A stretch of DNA of 64,000 bases from UBA7330 sp043554545. Lineage in GTDB: Bacteria; Bacteroidota; Bacteroidia; Cytophagales; Cyclobacteriaceae. The stretch lies in the NCBI GenBank assembly GCA_043554545.1, contig CP121337.1, positions 2,418,001 through 2,482,000 of the forward strand, given 5' to 3'. Shown here in pieces: positions 1 to 11,100 of this stretch. The position numbers and the translations under genes are program-made. Position 1 is the first letter of the stretch. Each line of letters opens with the position of its first letter. The notes under the pieces are model-generated. The model was not told the DNA's origin. It saw only the letters and a list, made by a program, of their open reading frames with translations, and searched no databases.

Positions 1-1
1 A

Positions 2-397
2 GTGGAAAAATTGAAGATGTTTGAAAATGGTAGAAAACCAAGTGTATTAAATATGACTGAGCTTACTCCCCTTGCGTATGAATGGGGTTATGAACTTAAA
101 TCTAATTATCCACTTTGGTATCATTTAAATGTCAGCATGTTCGACAGAGAAGTTGACACAATTTGTTCAGATATCTCATCACTTGAATATGACCTGATAT
201 TATTTGAAGACGTACCCTTTTTGAATAATTTCTTTGCCTATCCTGTTTTAGATTGTATAAGGGAGAATTATATTTTGGTTGATAAATTTGATCCTCCCAG
301 ACGTCCAGTTTTAGGTGAGGTATTAGTGTTTATTCATCCGAAATTTCAAAATAGCTTAAAATCGGAAAGTGATCAGAGTAAGAAACTGAATCAATAA
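2..397 (+). CDS. C-terminal part of an unidentified protein (truncated by window edge)
   Basis: The reading frame is open from the window edge to a TAA at 397. The GTG at base 2 is probably an internal codon, so this is likely the last ~131 residues of a longer protein. It has no signal peptide, membrane span or motif I recognise. The region around 'DLILFEDVPF' followed by 'ILVDKF' looks like the soluble tail found on some membrane glycosyltransferases (GT39-like), and the polysaccharide genes nearby fit that, but this is inference. Its 3' end overlaps the end of the convergent EEP-family gene by 68 bp, an unusually long tail-to-tail overlap. Confidence 0.5.
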   Translation: MEKLKMFENGRKPSVLNMTELTPLAYEWGYELKSNYPLWYHLNVSMFDREVDTICSDISSLEYDLILFEDVPFLNNFFAYPVLDCIRENYILVDKFDPPRRPVLGEVLVFIHPKFQNSLKSESDQSKKLNQ

Positions 398-1418
398 CTT
401 GAAATCCATTTATTTGAAATTCATTTTCAAAGAATATATTGTCAATCCTTAAAAAATTGATAACACCCTTATTTAGGGTAAAACCTAACCCATTTCCTTT
501 TTTCTCAAACCCATTGAACAATTCAAAACTAAATTTTTTATATGGAAATTCGTAGGGAGTAGAATTTAAGTCACCACAAACAATCACCTTATAGGGAGAT
601 TCTTTAATCCTTATGAGCGTATTTTTTAATTGTAATACCTGCTGACTGTCTACCCACTTATATTTCTGAATGACCTTTCTAAAAAGGCCTTGTTTAATTT
701 CATTACTTCTCAATGCTAAAGATTGAAAATGAACATTGAAAACCCGAATGGTATCATTACCCACAAGCAGGTCAGTATAAATCCCCTGGTTATGTCTACT
801 GTTATTGAAATCAATCTTTCCTGAATTAATAATTGGATATTTTGATAAGGTAATGACGCCTAGCTGGGCTTTATTTATCCCTAAAGTATACCCTGAAAAA
901 AAATCATTGTATCCTCTTTCTTTAAATGACTTCAGTGTATTAAAATATTTGGAGTTCTTATCATTATAAAACTCCTGCAGACATATGATATCTTGCTCCA
1001 AAAGATCAAGGTAATTTATTATCTCTATTGTATTTTCTCCAATAGGTTTAGTAAACCTTCCATCTTTAGTTTCATCAAAATAGTGACCATCTTTTTTATT
1101 CAATGAGCTTACATTAAAACTAATTATTGAAATCCCATCTTGCTCTTGAATTGGATGAAAAGATATTGATGCTCTCAAGGTATTATAACCAAGAATATAA
1201 ACCGTAAATGGCAGCATCGCTAAAAATGATCTCTTCAATGACCAATATATCATGAAAGGGAGGTTAATGATGAGAATAATGGGTAATAAAAAAGAGATGA
1301 TCCCTCCATACCATTGTTCCAATGTTAACCATGATAAAAGTTGGATAACAATACTGGATATTACAACTATCCAGGTTATCAGTGATAACCAGTCATTAAT
1401 TTTTCTGAATCGACTCAA
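330..1418 (-). CDS. membrane-anchored endonuclease/exonuclease/phosphatase family protein
   Basis: 362 residues. The N-terminal ~85 residues hold two to three hydrophobic segments and place the protein in the inner membrane. The rest is an EEP (DNase I/sphingomyelinase-like) fold: 'SFNVSSL' near residue 100, 'CLQEF' with the metal-ligand Glu, 'NVHFQS' with the first catalytic His, 'GDLNSTPYE' (Asp/Asn) and 'SDHFPI' with the catalytic Asp-His pair. Family members cut DNA, phospholipids or phosphoinositides; the substrate cannot be read here. It is the last gene of the adhesin/polysaccharide operon and overlaps the TolC-like gene by 23 bp, so the two are probably translationally coupled. Confidence 0.85.
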   Translation of the reverse strand: MSRFRKINDWLSLITWIVVISSIVIQLLSWLTLEQWYGGIISFLLPIILIINLPFMIYWSLKRSFLAMLPFTVYILGYNTLRASISFHPIQEQDGISIISFNVSSLNKKDGHYFDETKDGRFTKPIGENTIEIINYLDLLEQDIICLQEFYNDKNSKYFNTLKSFKERGYNDFFSGYTLGINKAQLGVITLSKYPIINSGKIDFNNSRHNQGIYTDLLVGNDTIRVFNVHFQSLALRSNEIKQGLFRKVIQKYKWVDSQQVLQLKNTLIRIKESPYKVIVCGDLNSTPYEFPYKKFSFELFNGFEKKGNGLGFTLNKGVINFLRIDNIFFENEFQINGFQVIDSVSYSDHFPILSYFEISDE

Positions 1419-2142
1419 TATTTGTTCCTAAAATTTCTTCTAAACTGATTTTTGCCATCATCACATCATTCTTGGCTTGAAGGTATTTCACTTTTGAGGC
1501 ACTCAAACTATTTTGAGAATTATTATACTCCTGAACACTCATATTGCCATTTTCAAAAGCAACTTCATCTGTTGAAAAACGAAGCGTAGCATTTGATAAG
1601 TTATTCTCAACCAACGCCATAACTTGTTGTGCCAATAAATATGTTTGATATCGTCTGAGAACTTCCGCCTTTAGTGTGATTCTGTCTGCCCTTAATTGTT
1701 CAACTTGCTTTTCCTGACTTAATTTAGACATCTTCACCTGCAATGGTGTTTCTACAAACATTCCAAGGTTAATTGCAACACCAAAATTATAGCGAGGAAA
1801 TTGATTTCCTATCAGATTAGTATTGGAGGGATTAATGGTTATTTCATTTAAGTTACCAGCTGCATTAATATGATTCAACCAGGAGTATTTCGCCATTAAA
1901 ACTTCTTTTCCAGTGCTCTCAATATTTTTTTCATCAATTATCCTAATGGCACTATTTTTCCATGCTGTTTCCACCAACAAGGCTTCATAATTAATAAGAG
2001 AATCTGATAGTTTAATGCTGACTTCATACTGCTCACTCAAATCAATTGAAATGGGCTTGGTTCCATCACTTATAACTTGTGCTACCGATAGATTTACGGC
2101 ACCCAAAATAAAAAGTGAAAATAATGTTATCCATCTATTCAT
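1396..2142 (-). CDS. short TolC-like outer membrane protein
   Basis: 248 residues with a signal peptide ('FSLFILGAVNLSVAQ'). The mature part has long amphipathic helices with the spacing of outer membrane efflux proteins: 'LLVETAWKNSA' early, then a coiled-coil hairpin around residues 135-235 ending in 'LEEILGT', the usual end of a TolC repeat. TolC-family proteins are normally 400-480 residues with two such repeats. This one has only one, so a functional barrel would need more subunits or another role. It overlaps the giant adhesin gene by 8 bp and the EEP gene by 23 bp. The family is fairly clear from the helix pattern; the function is not. Confidence 0.7.
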   Translation of the reverse strand: MNRWITLFSLFILGAVNLSVAQVISDGTKPISIDLSEQYEVSIKLSDSLINYEALLVETAWKNSAIRIIDEKNIESTGKEVLMAKYSWLNHINAAGNLNEITINPSNTNLIGNQFPRYNFGVAINLGMFVETPLQVKMSKLSQEKQVEQLRADRITLKAEVLRRYQTYLLAQQVMALVENNLSNATLRFSTDEVAFENGNMSVQEYNNSQNSLSASKVKYLQAKNDVMMAKISLEEILGTNIESIQKN

Positions 2143-5100
2143 AGTTAATAATAATTTTATCCTGAACTCGCTTCAAGAAACTATCATTCGATATTTCCAA
2201 CTCATAAATCATTAAACTGCTTCTTTGGTGACTTTTAACTGAAATATTTAGCTCATGATTCCCAGGAGCTAATTGGTGTACTTCTTTTTGAAGCTCTTTA
2301 CCTAACATATCAAAGAGCTTAACACTTACCTTATAGCTATGTTCTGCCTTTGGTAGAATCATCGGGATTGTGAAATCTCTTGTCGCAGGATTAGGATACA
2401 CATCTTTTACCAAAATATGATCACTTAGAAATAGCTCATGAGGATCCTTACTATAGCATATTTTGAAGCTTCTATGATCAATTAACTCAAACTGATATTG
2501 GTTCACTTCCTTCATATCAATCATCTGATTATTAACTAAATCAATCAGCACTAATTGTTCAATATCTTCAGAGAAAACTGGCCAATTTAATATGGCCGGT
2601 CCATCAAGATTGGATGACACCTTGAATTCCCATACATGTGAGGGTTTATCATTTACAATGTCCCGACTCATTTTTCCATAGCTGTGCTCTGGATGAGCGA
2701 AATTTAATTCCAAATATTCTAACCATCGAGGCAATGCAGGAGAATCATAGCGATCAAAGGTCGGCAATGCATCCTTATGCATACCTACCCCACCCTTTTG
2801 TTTACTTGTAGCCTGGTTCAATGTTAATGGAAGGTACCACGTGTAATCAGGAACTGGGTACTCATCAATAATTCTATTTTCAGCATTTTGATAAACCAGA
2901 TTTAGCTCAACATCCTCTAAAGCAAATACAAACGCTCCCTCAAAAGCCTTTAGCGTGGTCCCTTCCGGCCATGCTGCCGGGTCAGCAGGATCAATCACAC
3001 GGATTGGTCCTACCCCGTCACCCAGATTACTAGCTAGTACTGATGGCCAATTAATGTCTATATTGTAAGGGTTCCCAATTAGGTTCCAGTCCTTTTTTAG
3101 CGTTATAGTAATAGAATCCTGAATATTGGTTGCCGCATTTTCGATCTTTACCTCCTCTTGTTTTTTAGCAATAAAGAAATAACCCTCTCCTGGCTTTACC
3201 TGATAAGATCCATTAATATCTTCTATCTTCTGAGTGTTATTATCAAAGCGAAGCATCCTCCAGTTAAGATTATCCGGATTTCCACCATATTCATCAAAAA
3301 TAACATCTATACGACTGTCATTTTCATCCAATACATAAGGTATTGAGACTACTTGATAGTTGCGAATATCCTGCCCAAAGCGTTGAGGGTCTAACAATAG
3401 TTCTGGAACATTTTCTCCTGCATTTGGAAAACTTATAGATATTTTGAACTTTTCTGAGCTGTTTTGATTGCCTGATTCATCTTTAGCTTGAAAGTAATAT
3501 TCCAATCCTACTTCTCCAATCGAGTCTTCGGGTATCTCAAAAACATATGCATCTGTAGTGCTGGTAACTAAATTTGATGTATAATTTTCATCGGTCAATT
3601 TTCGGTAGTAAAACAAAACCTCTTCCAGAGCAAAATCAGTAATCGTAGCTTCGATAGTAATCGGACCTGAGCCTTTCTCATATATTCCCGGTTGACTGAC
3701 ATTACTGATTTGTGGTACTTCACTATCAATTGGCGCGTATACGAGAATCTCAAAATCTTTTTCAAGACTGGCACCTCCTGCATCTTCTGAACGAAGCGTA
3801 AGAATAATGGAGGAATCATTCTTGTTGGTAAATACAAGATTATTCAGAAGAAAGTTATCATCAATCGTAAAAGCTTCATTACCAATCACTGAATAGGTGT
3901 GTTGGGTATTATCCTCATCCAATGTACTCAGCATGCCAATCACAGTGTTTACAGGGTCATATGCATTAATTGTGGTATCATCAAGATAAATAACTTTAGG
4001 AGGATCATTGATGTCCAAAACATTAATTCGTACTGCAACTGTTGGTGAAACATTTACTCCATCCGCTACTCCAATTCCGAGCGTGTAAACATTTTTGTAT
4101 TCATAATTTAATAATATGGTATCATTTACGGTCAACTCTCCAGTATTCTCATTAAGGGCAAAAACATTGTCTTCATTCCCTGATTTAATAAGCCATCCAG
4201 TAAAGTTGGTATTTGCATCAGCATCCTGGGCAATTATATCTCCTATTGATGAACCTAGAGTTGCTGATTCGGCTAATTGAAAAGATTGATTTGGAATAAT
4301 CAATGGGAACTCATCGTTCAAGTCATTAACTGCTATTTGAACGGACTGAACAGAGGAAACATTTACTCCATCGCTAACTGTTACTTCCAAAGTGTAAGTA
4401 CTTCTGGTTTCAAAATCCAGGTTGATATTGCCCGATATCAAAAGTTGACCTGAATTTGATCCAATAGAAAATGCATTTCCAATATTGCCTGCTGTAATGG
4501 TCCAACCACTAAAAATTGTATTGGCATCACCATCAGAAACATTGATTGTACCGACCACACTATTTGCAATCGCATTTTCATTTATACTGAAATTTTGACC
4601 ACCAGTTATTATAGGTATCTCATCATTTACATCATTGATATTTATGGTGATTATCTCTGGCACTGAAGTATTCATCCCACTGCTCACTGTTACAGACAGC
4701 TCAATAATCTCATTAAGCTCAAAGTCCACAAGACTACTTTTAAGAACGGTTAATTCTCCTGATAAACTATTAAGTGAAAACACACTATTAGGATCTCCTC
4801 CCGTAATTATCCAATCTTCTAACGTAGAACCAATATCTGAAGTACTGGCTGAAAGAGTACCAATGAGAAATCCATTTACCGCATCCTCATTCAAACTAAA
4901 AGCCTGTCCGGGATTCACAATTGGAATTTCATCAATGATATTGTTTATTTCAACAGTTACAATATTTATTGGAGATAAATTTATACCGTCGCTAACCCTT
5001 AGAACTAAATCATAGCTAGTCCTTGATTCATAATCAAGTTTTGCGTTATCTATCACTATTAGCTCTCCTGTTGAACCATCAATACCAAAAATATCATCCG

Positions 5101-8100
5101 TATTTCCGCTAACAATGGTCCAATTTTCAAAAACAGTATTCGTATCAAAATCAGTCGCGATAACTGCACCTACAACGGTTGAATTAAGTGAGGTTTCATC
5201 TAACGTGAAACTTTGACCTGAACTAATCTCTGGTGAATTATCATTAGCGTCCTGAACATTAATTGTAAGTATTTCCGGAGCAGATAGATTTGTTCCATCA
5301 CCCACCCTAACAGTTAATGAATAAGCCTTGACTGTCTCATAATCAAGAGAGGTATTATTAGATACAGAAAGCTCGCCAGTGGAAGCATTAATCGTAAATA
5401 TGTTTGATGTATTTCCACTTGCTATCATCCAATTGCTAAATGATGTTCCCGGATTTCCATCAGTAGCCATCACAGTGCCAATTGTAGTAGTGTTTGCATC
5501 ATCCTCATTGACGTTAAATACCTGAGAAGGAGTTATCACTGGATCTTCATCATCATCAGTAATCGTAATTATCGCATTGTCTGGACTTGAAATGATGATA
5601 TTGGATCCAGGCGTACCTGTTAATGTCAATATCACAGTTTCATCCGACTCATTTAGATCATCTGCTACTATTTCAACGGGAATGGTTGTGGTATTTTGAT
5701 TCGCAGGAAATACAAATGACGTGCCTAAATCTGTAAAATCATCTCCTGAAGTTGCCGTACCTGACAAAGCAAAATCAATTGCTTGCGGGGTGGCCATTTG
5801 CTTGGAAGATGTAATTGTAAAGAACCCATCTGTTACATCTTCTGCAGCCTGTGCTGTAGCAGCAATCGTCAACTCTGCTACATCATTGTCCGTGATCGTG
5901 ATCGTAGCCGCATCTGTGGTACCGATGGTTATATCAGTATTATCAGTACCAACCAGTGTTACGACTACAGTCTCATCTGCTTCTACCAGCTCATCTGTTA
6001 GCACTGATACGGGTAAAATGAAAGTACTTTGATTCGATGGGAAAGTAAATTGTGTGCCAATTGATGTGTAGTCTATCCCTTCTGTAGCTCCTCCGGTTAT
6101 AGTGATATCTACGGTCACTGAACTGCTGAATTGATTCGTCGAGCTAATAGTGAACAAACCATCGGTGGCATCTTCTCCTGCCTGAGTTGTTGCAACAATA
6201 CTCAGCGCTGCAATATCATCATTAGTTATTGTAATCGTGGCTTCATTAGTAGCACTTATCATTACATCGCCATTGTTTGTCCCTGTCATCGTTACAATCA
6301 CTGTCTCATCTGCTTCTACTAAATCGTCACTAGCCACTGTTAATGGCAAAGTAGTGGTTAAGGAATTCGCTGGGAAATCAAAACTTGTACCCAATGAACT
6401 ATAATCCGTCACACTCGTAGCAATTCCCGTTACTCCGATGTTTACCATTACTGCACTGCTGAAGGCTTTGGTTGTCGTGATTGTGAACAATCCATCAGCA
6501 ACATCTTCTGTTGCCTGGGTGGTAGCCAATATTGATAAGGTAGCCTGATCATCATCGGTAATCGTAATCGTGGCTTCGTCAGTAGCACTTATCGTTACAG
6601 CACCATTGTTTGTGCCTGTCATCGTAACTATCACTGCCTCATCAGCTTCTACTAAATCGTCACTAGCCACTGTTAATGGCAAAGTAGTAGTTAAGGAATT
6701 CGCAGGGAAATCAAAACTTGTGCCCAATGAAATATAATCCGCTCCACTCGTAGCTGTTCCCGTTACTCCGATGTTTACCGTTACTGCGCTGCTGAAGGCT
6801 TTGGTTGTCGTGATTGTGAACAATCCATCAGTCAGATCTTCTGTTGCCTGGGTGGTAGCCAATATTGTCAACTCCGCTACATCATCATCGGTGATCGTAA
6901 TCGTGGCTTCGTCAGTAGCACTTATCGTTACATCGCCATTGTTTGTCCCTGTCATTGTTACGACAACTGTCTCATCGCCTTCTACCAGGTTGTCTGTCAT
7001 AACCGATACAGGTATTGTATAGTCACTTTGATTCGCAGGGAAGGTAAACTGTGTACTAATCGCTGAATAATCTATCCCACTTGTAGCTGTGCCACCTACT
7101 GTGATGTCTACAAGGACCGGACTGGCAAACTGTTTGGTCGTGGTAATTGTGAACAATCCATCAGTCACGCCTTCTGTTGCCTGGGTGGTCGATACAATTG
7201 ATAAGGTAGCCAGATCATCATCGGTAATCGTAATCGTGGCACTATTTGTTGAACCCACAATGACATCAACATTATCAGCACTTGTGATTGTAATTGTGAC
7301 TGTTTCATCTGATTCCACCAAATTATCCGATACAACTGGAAGAGAAATGGATACGGAATTCGTAAAAGCAGGGAATTCTATTGATCTATCTAAAGTTAAA
7401 AAATCAACACCTTCACCTGCTGTACCACTTACTGTAAAAGCCACATTTGTAGCTTCAATAAATTGTTTAGATGTGGTAATAGTAAATAAACCATCCGTTG
7501 CATCTTCTTGTGCCTGTGTAGTTGCCAAAATGGATAATGTTGCTATGTCATTATCCGTTATTGTAATAGTTGCGGCATTAGAAGTTCCTCCGGAAACATC
7601 CGAATTATTTGTTCCTGTAATGGTTATTATGATAGTCTCATCACCCTCAATGATAGCGTCTGTGAGTACATTCACAGGTATTGTGAACGAACTTTGATTC
7701 GATGGGAAAGTAAACTGGGTCGCGATCGTCGTATAATCTGTTCCGCTTGTAGCTGTGCCTTCTATCGTGATATCCACTATCACTGAACTATCAAACTGCT
7801 TAGACGTGGTAATAGTAAATAAACCATCTGTAGCATCTTCTGCTGCCTGGGTCGTCGCTACTATTGATAAGGTCGCTAAATCATCATCGGTGATCGTGAC
7901 TGTAGCTTCTTCAGTAGCACTTATTGTTACTGCTGCATTATCGGTGCCTGTCATCGTAACAACCACTGTCTCATCTCCCTCTACCAGGTCATCAGCCGTC
8001 ACATCAATGGGAATAGTTACCGTATTTTGATTCGCAGGAAATACCACTGATGTTCCTATCGTTGCATAATCAGTGCCCGCTGTAGCCGTACCACTGACTG

Positions 8101-11100
8101 TGATGTCCACTGTTACCGAACTGGCAAACTGTTTGGTCGTAGTGATCGTCAATAGTCCATCAGTAGCATCTTCTGTTGCCTGGGTCGTCGTTGCTATCGA
8201 TAAGGTCGCTACATCATCATCGGCGATCGTGACAGTCGCTTCATCAGTAGCACTTATTGTTACTGCTGCATTGTCGGTGCCTGTCATCGTAACAACCACT
8301 GTCTCATCTCCTTCTACCAGGTCATCAGCCGTCACATCAATGGGAATAGTTACCGTATTTTGATTCGCAGGAAATAACACTGATGTTCCTATCGTTGCAT
8401 AATCAGTGCCCGCTGTAGCCGTACCACTGACTGTGATGTCCACTGTTACCGAACTGGCAAACTGTTTGGTCGTAGTGATCGTCAATAGTCCATCAGTAGC
8501 ATCTTCTGTTGCCTGGGTCGTCGTTGCTATCGATAAGGTCGCTAAATCATCATCGGTGATCGTGACTGTAGCTTCTTCAGTAGCACTTATTGTTACTGCT
8601 GCATTATCGGTGCCTGTCATCGTAACAACCACTGTCTCATCTCCCTCTACCAGGTCATCAGCCGTCACATCAATGGGAATAGTTACCGTATTTTGATTCG
8701 CTGGAAATAACACTGATGTTCCTATCGTTGCATAATCAGTGCCCGCTGTAGCCGTACCACTGACTGTGATGTCCACTGTTACCGAACTGGCAAACTGTTT
8801 GGTCGTAGTGATCGTCAATAGTCCATCAGTAGCATCTTCTGTTGCCTGGGTCGTCGTTGCTATCGATAAGGTCGCTAAATCATCATCGGTGATCGTGACT
8901 GTAGCTTCTTCAGTAGCACTTATTGTTACTGCTGCATTATCGGTGCCTGTCATCGTAACAACCACTGTCTCATCTCCCTCTACCAGGTCATCAGCCGTCA
9001 CATCAATGGGAATAGTTACCGTATTTTGATTCGCTGGAAATAACACTGATGTTCCTATCGTTGCATAATCAGTGCCCGCTGTAGCCGTACCACTGACTGT
9101 GATGTCCACTGTTACCGAACTGGCAAACTGTTTGGTCGTAGTGATCGTCAACAGTCCATCAGTAGCATCTTCTGTTGCCTGGGTCGTCACTACTATTGAT
9201 AAGGTCGCTACATCATCATCGGCGATCGTGACAGTAGCTTCATCAGTAGCACTTATTGTTACTGCTGCATTGTCGGTGCCTGTCATCGTAACAACCACTG
9301 TCTCATCTCCCTCTACCAGGTCATCAGCCGTCACATCAATGGGAATAGTTACCGTATTTTGATTCGCTGGAAATAACACTGATGTTCCTATCGTTGCATA
9401 ATCAGTGCCCGCTGTAGCCGTACCACTGACTGTGATGTCCACTGTTACCGAACTGGCAAACTGTTTGGTCGTAGTGATCGTCAACAGTCCATCAGTAGCA
9501 TCCTCTCCTGCCGGACTGATCGTCGTTGCTATCGATAAGGTCGCTAAATCATCATCGGTGATCGTGACTGTAGCTTCATCAGTAGCACTTATTGTTACTG
9601 CTGCATTGTCGGTGCCTGTCATCGTAACAACCACTGTCTCATCTCCTTCTACCAGGTCATCAGCCGTCACATCAATGGGAATAGTTACCGTATTTTGATT
9701 CGCAGGAAATACCACTGATGTTCCTATCGTTGCATAATCAGTGCCCGCTGTAGCCGTACCACTGACTGTGATGTCCACTGTTACCGAACTGGCAAACTGT
9801 TTGGTCGTAGTGATCGTCAACAATCCATCAGTAGCATCCTCTCCTGCCGGACTGATCGTCGCTGCTATTGATAAGGTCGCTAAATCATCATCGGCGATCG
9901 TGACAGTAGCTTCATCAGTAGCACTTATTGTTACTGCTGCATTGTCGGTGCCTGTCATCGTAACAACCACTGTCTCATCTCCCTCTACCAGGTCATCAGC
10001 CGTCACATCAATGGGAATAGTTACCGTATTTTGATTCGCTGGAAATAACACTGATGTTCCTATCGTTGCATAATCAGTGCCCGCTGTAGCCGTACCACTG
10101 ACTGTGATGTCCACTGTTACCGAACTGGCAAACTGTTTGGTCGTAGTGATCGTCAATAGTCCATCAGTAGCATCTTCTGTTGCCTGGGTCGTCGTTGCTA
10201 TCGATAAGGTCGCTAAATCATCATCGGCGATCGTGACAGTCGCTTCTTCAGTAGCACTTATTGTTACTGCTGCATTATCGGTGCCTGTCATCGTAACAAC
10301 CACTGTCTCATCTCCCTCTACCAGGTCATCAGCCGTCACATCAATGGGAATAGTTACCGTATTTTGATTCGCTGGAAATAACACTGATGTTCCTATCGTT
10401 GCATAATCAGTGCCCGCTGTAGCCGTACCACTGACTGTGATGTCCACTGTTACCGAACTGGCAAACTGTTTGGTCGTAGTGATCGTCAACAGTCCATCAG
10501 TAGCATCTTCTGCTGCCTGGGTCGTCGCTACTATTGATAAGGTCGCTAAATCATCATCGGTGATCGTGACTGTAGCTTCTTCAGTAGCACTTATTGTTAC
10601 TGCTGCATTATCGGTGCCTGTCATCGTAACAACCACTGTCTCATCTCCCTCTACCAGGTCATCAGCCGTCACATCAATGGGAATAGTTACCGTATTTTGA
10701 TTCGCAGGAAATACCACTGATGTTCCTATCGTTGCATAATCAGTGCCCGCTGTAGCCGTACCACTGACTGTGATGTCCACTGTTACCGAACTGGCAAACT
10801 GTTTGGTCGTAGTGATCGTCAATAGTCCATCAGTAGCATCTTCTGTTGCCTGGGTCGTCGTTGCTATCGATAAGGTCGCTACATCATCATCGGCGATCGT
10901 GACAGTCGCTTCATCAGTAGCACTTATTGTTACTGCTGCATTGTCGGTGCCTGTCATCGTAACAACCACTGTCTCATCTCCTTCTACCAGGTCATCAGCC
11001 GTCACATCAATGGGAATAGTTACCGTATTTTGATTCGCTGGAAATAACACTGATGTTCCTATCGTTGCATAATCAGTGCCCGCTGTAGCCGTACCACTGA

